From Polyangiaceae bacterium (GTDB lineage Bacteria > Myxococcota_A > Polyangia > Polyangiales > Polyangiaceae): 62,433 bases of DNA. The notes below the pieces were generated by a model. It was given only the letters and a program-made list of their open reading frames with translations, was not told the origin of the DNA and did no database searches. Positions 1 through 7,124 of this stretch are shown piece by piece (within the stretch, counting starts at the first letter, position 1; each line of letters begins with the position of its first letter). The position numbers and the translations under genes were made by a program. Location of the stretch: positions 1 to 62,433 of the forward strand of contig JAFGIS010000511.1 in the NCBI GenBank assembly GCA_016929495.1, read 5' to 3'.

Positions 1-599
1 ACGCGGCTCGCAGCCGCGATGCGCCGCTTTGCAGTGGCCAGAGAGTAACCACACTGCGCCGCGACATCCTCCAAGCGTTCTCCCTGCAAGTAGCGCAGTG
101 TCCACGCGATCCGCTCGTTCGCTGGGAGCGACTCGAGCGCGCGGTACACCTGTAGCAGCAGAGTTCTCTGCTCCGGACTGGCAGCCCAATCGGCCGGGTC
201 CAGGGGCACAGGCGTGTCGAAGCCCACGAATTTGCGCGCCCGGCGCATGCGAAGCCGACGTCGGACGACGCGCACGGCGATGCACGCGAGCCAGCCCTTG
301 ACGGCCTCCGGGTCGCGTACCGATTTGAGCCCCCTCACCGCAATCACGAAGACCTCCTGGACCGTATCATCGACCTCGTGGTCGCCACCGAGAAGCCTGT
401 GAGCCGTGGCCGCCACGTAGGCTGCGTACCGGCGGTAGACCTTGTCGGGGTCGAGCGACGGCGGCACCCCGTCGCTGGAACGTCCGGCCGGCTCCCGTGG
501 CCGCGCGGACGATCCGATGTCGTCGGCGCTCGAGTCACAATGACCGGGTTCCTCCTGGGCCGGAGGCACCGCGCGGAGAACCGGCCGTGCACGTGTCAT
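1..599 (-). CDS. ECF-type RNA polymerase sigma factor (partial, C-terminus beyond left edge)
   Basis: Read on the minus strand from an ATG at 599, the frame stays open to the window edge (about 199 codons). After a 50-residue variable N-terminus there is a sigma region 2-like block (YRRYAAYVAATAHRLLGG, then DDTVQEVFVIAV). A region 4-like helix-turn-helix follows (LPANERIAWTLRYLQGE, then DVAAQCGYSLATAKRRI). ECF factors direct RNA polymerase to alternative promoters and are usually controlled by an anti-sigma factor, which here would lie off the left edge. The exported protein gene upstream (735-1760) has the same orientation. The family is clear from the two conserved regions; the regulon is unknown. 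Confidence 0.85.
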   Translation of the reverse strand, partial: MTRARPVLRAVPPAQEEPGHCDSSADDIGSSARPREPAGRSSDGVPPSLDPDKVYRRYAAYVAATAHRLLGGDHEVDDTVQEVFVIAVRGLKSVRDPEAVKGWLACIAVRVVRRRLRMRRARKFVGFDTPVPLDPADWAASPEQRTLLLQVYRALESLPANERIAWTLRYLQGERLEDVAAQCGYSLATAKRRIAAASR

Positions 600-734
600 G
601 GTCAGCTTCATTTATGTGGCCTCCGAGGGCGCAAACGGCTCACTCTGCCGAACGATGAGCCGATACCCTCCTACACGATCACTCGGCTTCAGTGCTGACG
701 CTACCCCTTCCGCCCCCGTTGCGCTTGGTTTTGG

Positions 735-1760
735 CTACAGGAACACTCCAAAACCCAGACTGAGGGCGCCCCACGGCCCAGCAATGTTCCGATCTGCATC
801 TGTCGAATAGCTGCCCTCGACCGACAGCTCGGAAAGGGCCCGTTTACCGAGTCTCACCGTCACGGAGCTCATCAACAGGGGCCAACCCAGGGCCGACACG
901 ACGTAGCTGGTACCCGGGGCCGCCGATTCGCTCCCAAGATTGGCGGTCACGGCCAAGCGCAGCCCCCCGCCGACACGGGCCGTGAGCACCGGGCCGCGGT
1001 GAAAGAAAAGGACTGCCGCGCCTATCGTGGTCGTTTGGATGGAATCCGAGCGCTGGTCTTCGGAGCCGGAATCCACCGTTTCCCCCGCCTCGGTCGTTCC
1101 GTCCACGCTCCACGACACTAGATTGGTGAGCTCTTCACCCAGCCTGAAGCCGCCACCGATCAAGAAAAGCCTACTGTCTCGATGGAAGAACTTTCGTGCT
1201 GACGCCAAGGCCACCATTCGGAGCTCGCTCGGCGGTGGGTCGCCGCGGCGACGCTTGCGCACGGCGGTCGGCTGCCCCGTCAGTCCGCGGGATGTTCTCT
1301 TGTCTTGCACGGTCTGCAGAGCTGCGGCGGAGAACTCGGGCTCAAGCACCGGGCCTTCAGGCTCCACGCGAGGCCTCGGGTTGAATTCGAGCTCAGACCA
1401 ACTTGCCAGCACGAGTTCGGTTGCGGCGAGAGCCACCAATCGCGTGTGCGCCTCCGGCTGCTGCTTCTCGAGGGATATCTGGCGACTGACGCCCTTGCGG
1501 GTGATTGGGTCGCGGACCCGAAGCACGATGCGGACCCCTAGACATTCCACCTCCACTTCAGTCGTCTCGGGCCGATCCCCCGTGTTGATTCGAGCTCCCA
1601 GCTCTGCCTCGAGTATCCGGCCTACCTCGCCCTGGGCGAGGCTCTTGCAGCCCAAGAGCGTCAGCTTCACCGGTGGCCCTGCCTGCGCCGACATCGCAAC
1701 GCTGACAAGCATTGCGCCGAAGGCTCCTGCCGCCCCGCGTGCCTTCATGACGTTACGCAT
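735..1760 (-). CDS. exported protein of unknown function
   Basis: 341 residues, beginning with a Sec-type signal peptide (basic MRNVMKAR, hydrophobic stretch, AQA cleavage motif near residue 27). The central part is Pro/Arg rich. The C-terminal half has alternating hydrophobic segments and ends in FGVFL, an aromatic C-terminus seen in outer-membrane beta-barrels. I do not recognise a family. The start at 1760 has a GAGAG stretch just upstream; an ATG at 1748 is the alternative. It is 135 bp upstream of the ECF sigma gene on the same strand, so co-transcription is possible. Confidence 0.6.
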   Translation of the reverse strand: MRNVMKARGAAGAFGAMLVSVAMSAQAGPPVKLTLLGCKSLAQGEVGRILEAELGARINTGDRPETTEVEVECLGVRIVLRVRDPITRKGVSRQISLEKQQPEAHTRLVALAATELVLASWSELEFNPRPRVEPEGPVLEPEFSAAALQTVQDKRTSRGLTGQPTAVRKRRRGDPPPSELRMVALASARKFFHRDSRLFLIGGGFRLGEELTNLVSWSVDGTTEAGETVDSGSEDQRSDSIQTTTIGAAVLFFHRGPVLTARVGGGLRLAVTANLGSESAAPGTSYVVSALGWPLLMSSVTVRLGKRALSELSVEGSYSTDADRNIAGPWGALSLGFGVFL

Positions 1761-2026
1761 AGGCTCTCAGGTCCATCATGAACTCTTCGTGGGCAACGGC
1801 CCAAACGTTCGAGCGTCGGTCCAAGGATCAGTCCGTGCACCGCGTGCCGTGAACGGAAACGGCACTTGCGTCCGCATTACCGCCCGTGGCGACCGACACT
1901 GACGACGACTTTCATACAATCATCCAGCCCTCGACGCGACACCCTTCGCGCGTGCATGTCTGGTCCGGCCGCAATCGGCGCTCCACGCGAGCCGATGCCA
2001 GAAGGACGCGCTACGATGGGCCCAGG

Positions 2027-2608
2027 ATGCGTAGAACATGGCGGAGGGCGTTGACTCTGGTGCTCGTTGGCGCAGGCGCTTGCGGCGGGCGTGCCGCGTT
2101 GGAACAGTCGCCGGGAGCCGGTACGCCGAACGCGCGTGCGGGCGCGTCAGCGGCCCATGAGGGGGGCGCAGGCGGCGCGCCGCCAGGCCAGAGTACAGGC
2201 CCCAAGGACGCCGGGAGCGATGCCTTGTCCGGGCGCTGGCGCCACGAGCTCGAAGGCGGGGTGCCCTGGGACACGCTACCCATGCCGGAAGCCGGCACGG
2301 ATGCGGATTGCCTGGCATGCGCGCGTGACAAGTGCCGGGAGGTCGTGGACCGCTGCGTGCAGGACGAGGCATGTCTTTGGGGCATGACCTGCGCGGCGCT
2401 CGACTGCGGAGACACGGACGCGCCGGTCTGCCCGCCACGGTGTCGCGAGGGAAACTCGAGCTCCATACTGGCTGGCGCCGCAGCTGCCGCCTGCCTGATC
2501 ACGCAATGCGAGAAGAGCTGCCGATCGTTTCTGTCGTTTGTCGAGGCCGAGAACACGGCGTCCAGCGCCGCGAGCCGGGCGGGGTCAGGCGGCGGCGTCG
2601 CGGAGTAG
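2027..2608 (+). CDS. Cys-rich lipoprotein, unknown function
   Basis: 193 residues from the ATG at 2027. I chose this start because it gives a lipoprotein signal peptide: basic MRRTWRR, a hydrophobic core, then a VGAGAC lipobox with the acylated Cys near residue 19. A Gly/Ala-rich linker follows. The C-terminal domain has about 14 cysteines in CxxC, CxxxC and CxxxxC patterns and should be disulfide bonded in the periplasm or at the surface. This is a familiar myxobacterial pattern of short lipoproteins with a cysteine module. The open frame continues upstream to 1886, but that part has no start context. Confidence 0.65.
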   Translation: MRRTWRRALTLVLVGAGACGGRAALEQSPGAGTPNARAGASAAHEGGAGGAPPGQSTGPKDAGSDALSGRWRHELEGGVPWDTLPMPEAGTDADCLACARDKCREVVDRCVQDEACLWGMTCAALDCGDTDAPVCPPRCREGNSSSILAGAAAAACLITQCEKSCRSFLSFVEAENTASSAASRAGSGGGVAE

Positions 2609-2808
2609 TCTCTGTCGGAGGCCTTGCCAGAGCTCGCCGACCAGCAGTCGCCTGCCCCAACCTGGCTCCCCCGCCCGGCCTACGCGCCCCGAAGGGGTGG
2701 GCCGCGAGGTGGGCCACAACTCAACGGGGCCAGCTCGCCTGTACGAGCCGGCTCCGTTGCCTGTTCAAGGGTCACCGGCGAGGCCAGCCTTGGCTCGGGC
2801 TCGGCATT

Positions 2809-2835
2809 GGAGTCGTCCCCAACGGGATTCGAACC
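2809..2835 (-). other. tRNA 3'-end-like fragment, possible left attachment site
   Basis: On the minus strand this reads as a T-loop (GGTTCGAATCCCG) followed by TGGGGACG, which resembles the 3' end of a bacterial tRNA-Glu. The rest of a tRNA is missing: the bases upstream on that strand do not fold into anticodon or D arms. It sits at the start of an integrase-tail frame, as the tRNA-Arg copies do at 6468 and 12813. I infer an old attachment site for a different tRNA. One T-stem pair is mismatched, so this is a weak call. Confidence 0.35.
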
Positions 2836-3150
2836 GGCGGCCGAACATCCGAACCGCAGGACGAGTCCGAAATTGGTTCTTCCTGCGACGCGAAGGCTCC
2901 GGAAAATGGCGACCTGGCCCAGGCTGGCCCACCCCTATGGCCGCGCGATTCCATTGAATGTAACGCCCCTGACCCGATCGAAGCGGCGCTGGCGAGCGCT
3001 CTGGAGTCTGCCGCGAAAGCCGGGGCGTGGTCGACGGTCGAGCGGCTGGCGGGGGAGCTTGAGGCGCGACGGAAGGCACGGAGCCAGACGGCGGGCGGCG
3101 AGGTGGTCACGCTGGAAGCTGCCCGTCGGGCTCGAAGGGACGAGCCGTGA
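2818..3150 (+). pseudogene. detached integrase C-terminal tail, copy T1
   Basis: This frame runs through the tRNA-like fragment and ends in a conserved tail block of about 60 residues (PIEAALASALESAAKAG, then TVERLAGELEARRKAR, then VVTLEAARRARRDEP). The same block ends the frames at 6516-6893 and 12860-13232, which are in register with the integrase across the att core. It has no start codon context of its own and no catalytic residues. I read it as the part of an integrase gene left behind at the far end of the element on integration. The link to the integrase is inferred from the other two copies. Confidence 0.6.
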
Positions 3151-3374
3151 TCCAGTCCCGGCTTCGGGTCGACCCTCCGCTCGAACGGCCCGCCGAGTCT
3201 AGGGACGCTCTGGCGGCAGAACTCGGGCTGCGCATCGTGTCGAGGCTCTGACGTTCGCGATCCGCTTGGTGCTTACCGGCAGCGAGTCAGCGGGCACCGA
3301 GCGGGACGCGAACGTCGGATGGTCCGGCGCGGACACCCCGTGCACCGAACGCGCAACCACGCGGGAGGCATCGC

Positions 3375-3683
3375 ATGAGCACTTTTCGAATGAGCGACGG
3401 GACGGTCGTCAAGACCGAGAACGCCGTCCAGAGCTGGGATGAAGACCGCTACTTCGATGGCCGCAACGACATCAGCAAGGCCACGGGCGACCAGTTCACG
3501 CATCAGCGGTTGCACAAGAGTCGCAAGGGCCGGTACTGGCTCGAGTGCTGGTCGCAGTGGCAGGGCAGCCATCCCCACGCAGAATGGCTCAGCCCCGAGG
3601 AGGCCGCGCGGTGGCTCTTGCAGAACGACGCAGACGGACTGCCCGACGACCTGGCGCACCTCGAGTCCGAGGTCAGTGAATGA
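3375..3683 (+). CDS. small hypothetical protein, first gene of a three-gene operon
   Basis: 102 residues, acidic, rich in Trp and Asp (SWDEDRYFDGRND, RYWLECWSQWQGSH). I do not recognise the family. The last bases overlap the next gene (ATGA at 3680-3683), so it is translationally coupled. The end of this gene is preserved as a short relic before the copy at 6926, which shows that the gene pair was once present in E2 too. Confidence 0.6.
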   Translation: MSTFRMSDGTVVKTENAVQSWDEDRYFDGRNDISKATGDQFTHQRLHKSRKGRYWLECWSQWQGSHPHAEWLSPEEAARWLLQNDADGLPDDLAHLESEVSE

Positions 3684-4027
3684 GCAAGCGCCAGCAGAGG
3701 GCTCCGGCTTCGGCTGGGGCCCGGGGGGCCTCCGACCCCTTCAGCGTCGCCCTGGCCGCCGTTCGCGACGAGCGGGAGGAAGCCCTCGCGACCCTCGCCC
3801 TGATCGAGGCCGCCGTCATCAAGGCCCGCACGTTGCCCCGCGCCGACGCCGTACGGTTGCTGGACGCGGCCGGCTCACTGGAGCATGAGTTGGGCCTGGC
3901 CGAGCGCGACTGCGCATGCGACGTGCTGCTCGAGGATGCCTTCGGGGATCGGCACAACCCGCAAGGCGAGGTCATCGAGGTCGGCGAGGCGCGGGCCATC
4001 CTGAAGGCCATGCGGGGGACGCCGTGA
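3680..4027 (+). CDS. small hypothetical protein (MSKRQQRAP family)
   Basis: 115 residues. After a basic Ala/Pro-rich N-terminus (MSKRQQRAPASAGARG) the body is predicted mostly helical (AAVRDEREEALATLALIEA and later ALAERD-like stretches). No known domain recognised. It overlaps the preceding gene by ATGA and the following gene by GTGA (4024-4027). Its first 18 codons recur almost unchanged at 6926 in E2, where the rest has been replaced, a sign of recombination inside the gene. Confidence 0.6.
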   Translation: MSKRQQRAPASAGARGASDPFSVALAAVRDEREEALATLALIEAAVIKARTLPRADAVRLLDAAGSLEHELGLAERDCACDVLLEDAFGDRHNPQGEVIEVGEARAILKAMRGTP

Positions 4028-4314
4028 CCATCCGCGGCCCCTGGTATCTGTCGGCCCGGGCCGTGCGAGACTACCTCGTGCTCACCGGGCGCGACCCGAA
4101 GGACGAGGACGCGTTCGCCAGTGGCGAGGACGAGCTCGCGGAACTTGTGAGGCGCGCGCAGTTCGTCAGGACCCAAGACAACGGCTTGCAGCAATGGCGC
4201 CTCACCGGCACGCCACGGCTCAGGCTCTTGGTCTCGACCCGTGCCCGGCCCGAAGGCAACCTGCCCCAGCTGGTGCGGGTGCTGCCCAAGCATGCGGGAG
4301 GGCGGGGCGCATGA
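4024..4314 (+). CDS. small hypothetical protein, third gene of the operon
   Basis: 96 residues from a GTG at 4024 that overlaps the previous stop (GTGA). The sequence has a WYLSARAVRDYLVLTG segment, an acidic middle part and a basic C-terminus (RLRLLVSTRARPEGN). The wording 'AVRDYL..TGR' and the overall size resemble small accessory proteins often found beside toxin-antitoxin genes, but I cannot name a family. The start is set by the overlap; the open frame itself extends further upstream. Confidence 0.55.
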   Translation: MTIRGPWYLSARAVRDYLVLTGRDPKDEDAFASGEDELAELVRRAQFVRTQDNGLQQWRLTGTPRLRLLVSTRARPEGNLPQLVRVLPKHAGGRGA

Positions 4315-4385
4315 CGGCGAGCCCATCACCCGGCGGAGCGTACACGGCCGCGGGCCGGGCCGGCCAGACCAAGCGACAAGCTGGG

Positions 4386-4414
4386 TTGACGCTTTCCGAA
4401 GCGCGCGCCAAAAT
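4386..4414 (+). promoter_or_regulatory. sigma70-like promoter of hicA copy 1, leaderless
   Basis: TTGACG (4386-4391), a 17-bp spacer and CAAAAT (4409-4414). Six bases separate the -10 hexamer from the ATG at 4421, so the transcript should begin at or next to the start codon. There is no Shine-Dalgarno sequence. The same geometry is found before hicA copy 2. Confidence 0.6.
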
Positions 4415-4420
4415 CAAGCC

Positions 4421-4630
4421 ATGACGGTCCGCGAGGTCATCCGACGATTGGTGGCCCTGGGCTGCACGAAGACACGCCAGACGGGTTCGCATTCTCGCTG
4501 GGTCACCCCCTGCGGCAAGTGCCGAACCACTGTGGCGATCCACGAAGGACACGACATTGCGCGAGGAACGCTCCGCGCCATTGAGAAGGACCTCGAACCA
4601 TGCCTCGGACCAAAGTGGCTACTCGGTTGA
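4421..4630 (+). CDS. hicA: HicA-type mRNA interferase toxin, copy 1
   Basis: 69 residues with the HicA dsRBD-like fold pattern: MTVREVIRRLVALGC, then TGSHSRW with the catalytic His, then TTVAIHEGHDIARGTLRAI. HicA cleaves mRNA ribosome-independently and is neutralised by HicB. The start at 4421 is supported by the promoter that ends six bases before it. The hicB start lies inside this gene, with a 31-bp overlap. It is closely related to the copy at 7125; the catalytic GSH is retained, so it could be active. Confidence 0.85.
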   Translation: MTVREVIRRLVALGCTKTRQTGSHSRWVTPCGKCRTTVAIHEGHDIARGTLRAIEKDLEPCLGPKWLLG

Positions 4631-5034
4631 CCTACAGGGTGGTCTACACGCCCGAAGGAACCAGCTGGAACGCGACGATCCCAGAGGTGCAGGGCTGCCA
4701 TACCTGGGGCCGCAGTCTTGCCGAAGCTCGGAGGCGAGTCCGGGACGCCCTGGCGTGTTCACTCGACGACCTGTCGGAGGTCGAGGCCGCCCGCGTGGCG
4801 CGCGATGCCGAACTCATCGAAGACGTACGGCTCCCGTCACCGACCCGCGGCGTGCTCCGGCGCTACGGTACGGTGCGAGCGCGGGTCGAGGCGGAGGAAG
4901 GCCGCCTGCGTGAAGTGGCCAGAGAAGCGGCGCGTTCCCTCACAACGACCGCAGGTGTGAGCCTACGCGACGCGGGAGAACTGCTCGGTCTGTCGCGCGA
5001 GCGGGTACGCCAGTTGCTCGACAAGGCGTCGTAA
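4600..5034 (+). CDS. hicB: HicB-type antitoxin with C-terminal HTH, copy 1
   Basis: 144 residues. The N-terminus is a HicB RNase H-like fold that begins YRVVYTPEGTSWNATIPEV and contains the HTWGRSLAEARRRVRDAL helix. The C-terminus has a helix-turn-helix (GVSLRDAGELLGLSRERVRQ). HicB binds HicA, and the HTH usually represses the hicAB promoter. It overlaps hicA by 31 bp. The start is the ATG at 4600, matching the start of copy 2 at 7304. The family is clear. Confidence 0.85.
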   Translation: MPRTKVATRLTYRVVYTPEGTSWNATIPEVQGCHTWGRSLAEARRRVRDALACSLDDLSEVEAARVARDAELIEDVRLPSPTRGVLRRYGTVRARVEAEEGRLREVAREAARSLTTTAGVSLRDAGELLGLSRERVRQLLDKAS

Positions 5035-5063
5035 ACGAACCGGTGACGCTCTGATAGGAGGCC

Positions 5064-5085
5064 GCGCGCCGCCCGAACGGCCGGG
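5064..5085 (+). other. degenerate copy of the leader hairpin
   Basis: The sequence around GCGCGCCGCCCGAACGGCCGGG preserves the upper stem (GCCG/CGGC) and the GATAGG lead-in of the hairpin seen at 9756 and 14315, but the lower stem is lost. It lies just after hicB copy 1, as the copy at 7759 lies just after hicB copy 2. Confidence 0.4.
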
Positions 5086-5196
5086 AGCCCCGGGGGCGTT
5101 GAAAGGTCTCCGGCCCAGATGTGGAGGGCGACGAGCTTGTTTGCGTTGTGGCTATCGAGTCGGGCGTCGTGGTTGTGACGGTGTACTGAGGCCAAC

Positions 5197-5658
5197 ATGA
5201 AGCGATGCGTCAACTGTGGTGAGTCCGATCTGGTCCGCGGCACGCAGCCCTACACCATCGATGTGGGTGGGCGCACCTTCGCGGGTGACGTGAAAGGCTG
5301 GCGGTGCCGTTCATGCTCCGAGCGGTACTACGACGGCAGAGCCCTCGAACGCTTCGAGGGCGCCGTGGCCCGCTGGCTTGCCGAGCACGGCTACCAGACG
5401 GGCGATGAGCTCCGCTTTCTGCGCAAGGCTGCCGGACTGCGCGCAGCAGACCTGGCTGAAGCGCTCGGTGTGAGCCCGGAAAGCGTCTCGCACTGGGAAA
5501 CCGGCAAGCACGCCCCCGACGTCGCTACCAGAAACGTGCTGGCAGCACTCGTGCTCGATGCGCTCGGCGGCAAGACGACGACGAAGGATCGACTCAAGGC
5601 GCTCCGATCGCCGCCTCGTGCGCGGCGGGTGAAGGTTGGGGCCCGCAAGGCAGCGTGA
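5197..5658 (+). CDS. MqsA-like zinc-ribbon and HTH protein (orphan antitoxin or regulator)
   Basis: 153 residues. The N-terminus has two CxxC pairs (MKRCVNCGESD and WRCRSCSERYYDG), as in the YgiT/MqsA zinc domain. The C-terminus is a helix-turn-helix of the MqsA/Xre type (LRFLRKAAGLRAADLAEALG, then VSPESVSHWETGK). MqsA binds the MqsR toxin and its own operator. No MqsR-like gene is adjacent: upstream is a 160-bp gap after hicB and downstream is integrase-tail debris. It may be an orphan antitoxin or a transcriptional regulator. Confidence 0.75.
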   Translation: MKRCVNCGESDLVRGTQPYTIDVGGRTFAGDVKGWRCRSCSERYYDGRALERFEGAVARWLAEHGYQTGDELRFLRKAAGLRAADLAEALGVSPESVSHWETGKHAPDVATRNVLAALVLDALGGKTTTKDRLKALRSPPRARRVKVGARKAA

Positions 5659-5671
5659 GACGATGCCTCCG

Positions 5672-5743
5672 GCCCGAGAGGCGCCGGGGGTGGCGTCGCT
5701 CGAAGCGGAGCGGCTGAGGGCCAAGCGCAATGCGCCGGGATGA
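5672..5743 (+). pseudogene. integrase-tail fragment T', last 24 codons only
   Basis: The frame encoding VASLEAERLRAKRNAPG and its stop is nearly identical to the end of tail T3 (13160-13232), including the TGA. It begins abruptly 13 bp after the end of the MqsA-like gene. As after T3, it is followed directly by an A gene. This marks a recombination junction between accessory DNA and a tail/A/B block. Confidence 0.6.
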
Positions 5744-5796
5744 GTGGAAGGTGGCTGGCGCTGAACCACATCGAGACGGCGCGCCTCCCGCGGCCT

Positions 5797-5825
5797 TTGC
5801 GAGACCGAGGAGCGGGTCGTACACT
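5797..5825 (+). promoter_or_regulatory. leaderless promoter of gene A, copy 1
   Basis: TTGCGA (5797-5802), 17-bp spacer, TACACT (5820-5825), then six bases to the GTG at 5832. The identical geometry and hexamers precede copy 3 at 13299-13327, although the spacer sequences differ. Confidence 0.6.
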
Positions 5826-5831
5826 CTGACC

Positions 5832-6020
5832 GTGCCCTTTGCCCCCACCAGCAAGCCGCCGACAGTCGACGCGTCGCCGCCGTATCGCTATCCCGAGGAG
5901 GTCACGGCCGAAGATCTAGCGGCCATGGATCGCGTGGTGGACGTCGACGCCGAAGAGTACCTGCGCTGGCTCGAGACCGGGGAAGGGCCTGAGCCGTGCG
6001 AACCCGAGGCCTCCGAATAG
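5832..6020 (+). CDS. gene A, copy 1: small acidic protein, possible antitoxin
   Basis: 62 residues from a GTG placed six bases after the -10 hexamer; an ATG at 5730 is upstream of the promoter and unlikely. After a Pro-rich start the core is YPEEVTAEDLAAMDRVVDVD, then a conserved EYLRWLETGEGPEPCEPEASE end. Copies at 7752 and 13334 conserve this core strongly. The size, acidity, leaderless promoter and a GTG-started second gene overlapping its 3' end resemble a toxin-antitoxin pair, but the family is not known to me. Confidence 0.6.
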   Translation: MPFAPTSKPPTVDASPPYRYPEEVTAEDLAAMDRVVDVDAEEYLRWLETGEGPEPCEPEASE

Positions 6021-6068
6021 CGGAGCAGTTTCGTCGCACTCAGCGCCGCGTGGCACCTGCCGGAACCC
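5996..6068 (+). pseudogene. gene B, copy 1: N-terminal fragment
   Basis: From the GTG at 5996, overlapping the end of gene A, the first 24 codons match B of E3 (RTRGLRIAEQFRRTQRRVAPAG). After position 6068 the similarity stops and the sequence becomes the excisionase fragment in another frame. The C-terminal half of B is gone. Confidence 0.6.
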
Positions 6069-6269
6069 GCACTCGCCGAATTCGACGGCGGACGAGCGCC
6101 CGAACCCGACCTTGTGGCCTCGGCCGTGATGGCGCAGCGGCTCGGCATCAGCAAGACGTCGCTCCACCGCCTCCGTCAACGTGGGTGCCCATCGGTCAAC
6201 GTTGGCGATGCAGTCCGGTACGACCCGGCCAGAGTGCTCGCGTGGCTCCAGAACGGGGGTGAACCGTGA
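6069..6269 (+). pseudogene. excisionase-like HTH gene, 5'-truncated
   Basis: This frame encodes LAEFDGGRAPEPDLVASAVM and then the HTH block AQRLGISKTSLHRLRQRGCP and VNVGDAVRYDPARVLAWL, ending at 6269. It aligns with residues 25 onward of the intact E3 gene at 18072. The first 24 or so codons and the start are missing because the fragment is joined to gene B at 6068/6069. The deletion removed everything that lies between B and xis in E3. Confidence 0.7.
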
Positions 6270-6467
6270 GCCCGAAGAACATCGCCCGGCGGGCACGGCG
6301 GCAGGAGGGTTTCGACTCGCCGGCGTCGACCGTGACGACCGAAGACCGCTTGGTGTGCGTGCCCCATCTACCCAAAGATCCTGGCACTCGCGTTGCGCGA
6401 CTCCGGGAAATCGTTCGGTTCATGCTACCGCCACGCCCCCGGCCACGCCCCGTCATGGCCATTTTCC

Positions 6468-6515
6468 CAGTACGCCACGGGCGATTCGAACGCCCGACCT
6501 TCGGCTCCGGAGGCC
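6468..6515 (-). other. attachment-site core, copy 1 (tRNA-Arg 3' end)
   Basis: These 48 bp are identical to 21357-21404, the 3' half of the tRNA-Arg gene from the discriminator base through the T-arm and variable loop into the anticodon loop. The bases to the left (GGCCATTTTCC) are shared with copy 2 but not with copy 3. This marks the E1/E2 junction. Confidence 0.85.
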
Positions 6516-6893
6516 CCGGGGCCGAATTCCACGGAGCAGAATTCAGCGCAATCTGAGCCAGCCAACGCACCGGCGGTCGCGCTGGAACAACGTGGAACGG
6601 GTCGTGGGACGAAACTCGTGGCCGAAACTCACGGGGTCGTGCAAACCGCGGAAAGACCCGACGAAACGGCTGTTCTGGGCCACGAGACGGGAGCGGGCTC
6701 CCCGGTGGCGGCCACTCCGGTGGACGCCGTTGAAGCGGCGCTCGCGCGAGCTGTCGAGCTCGCCAGCGCGGCCGGACAGTGGGAGGTCGTTGCAGCGCTG
6801 TCGCGAGAGCTCGGCGAACGCAGGCGGGCACGGACGGCGCCAGCGGTGACGAGCCTCGAGCAGGAGCGGGCTCGACGGGAGCGCAAGTCCTGA
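6516..6893 (+). pseudogene. detached integrase C-terminal tail, copy T2
   Basis: The frame crosses the att core in the same register as the integrase (SQYATGDSNARPSAPEA) and continues for 125 codons. It ends in the conserved block VEAALARAVELASAAGQW, EVVAALSRELGERRRAR and VTSLEQERARRERKS. Its middle part (LVAETHGVVQTAE) parallels T3. In an excised circle it would be fused to the end of an integrase. By itself it has no credible start. I infer that it is the left-end part of an integrase gene split by integration. Confidence 0.7.
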
Positions 6894-6925
6894 CGCTCGC
6901 GGCTCCTCGATTCCGAGGTCAGTGA

Positions 6926-7093
6926 ATGAGCAAGCGCCAGCAGAGGGCCCCGGCTTCGGCTGGGGCCCAGGGGACTTCGCGCCGTCACTCGGTCCACCTG
7001 GGACAGACCACGACTCGTCAGACCGTCGAGCTTGTCTGCCCCTGTTGCAGGGCCAAGGCCGAGGCCCGGGTCCACAACCGTCAACTAGGTTGA
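6926..7093 (+). CDS. chimeric small protein with a CxxC motif
   Basis: 55 residues. The first 18 codons and the upstream GAGGTCAGTGA repeat the start of the E1 gene at 3680. The remainder is unrelated and contains VELVCPCCRAKAEARVHNR, a single CxxC knuckle. It ends just before hicA copy 2; its last bases contain the -35 hexamer of the hicA promoter. It is a fusion made by recombination and may or may not be expressed. Confidence 0.45.
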   Translation: MSKRQQRAPASAGAQGTSRRHSVHLGQTTTRQTVELVCPCCRAKAEARVHNRQLG

Positions 7094-7118
7094 CGCAATG
7101 AACGCCCCAGGGTATTCT
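7090..7118 (+). promoter_or_regulatory. sigma70-like promoter of hicA copy 2, leaderless
   Basis: TTGACG (7090-7095), a 17-bp spacer and TATTCT (7113-7118), then six bases to the ATG at 7125. The -10 is close to consensus. The geometry equals that of copy 1, while the spacer has diverged, which supports selection on the promoter itself. Confidence 0.65.
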
Positions 7119-7124
7119 GAACCC

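Larger units (their letters stand above)
2809..6515. mobile_element. E1: leftmost, decayed element of the tRNA-Arg array
   Basis: E1 starts at a tRNA-3'-end-like sequence with a detached integrase tail and ends at the first tRNA-Arg 3'-end copy. It holds three overlapping small genes, a HicAB pair, an MqsA-like regulator, an integrase-tail fragment, an A gene, a B fragment fused to an excisionase fragment, and a short unexplained stretch before att. No replication or complete recombination gene remains. The order of tail, accessory genes, A/B and xis matches E2 and E3, so I read E1 as an internally deleted relative. The left boundary is uncertain. Confidence 0.6.

Noticed and set aside
2780-2900. 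complete tRNA-Glu gene on the minus strand
   Set aside because: Only the T-loop and acceptor 3' strand are recognisable, and one T-stem pair is mismatched. It is reported as a fragment only.
6266-6556. 96-codon frame running through att copy 1
   Set aside because: It reads the tRNA fragment in a frame other than that of the integrase and ends just after it. It is probably a chance frame in the remnant between xis and att.
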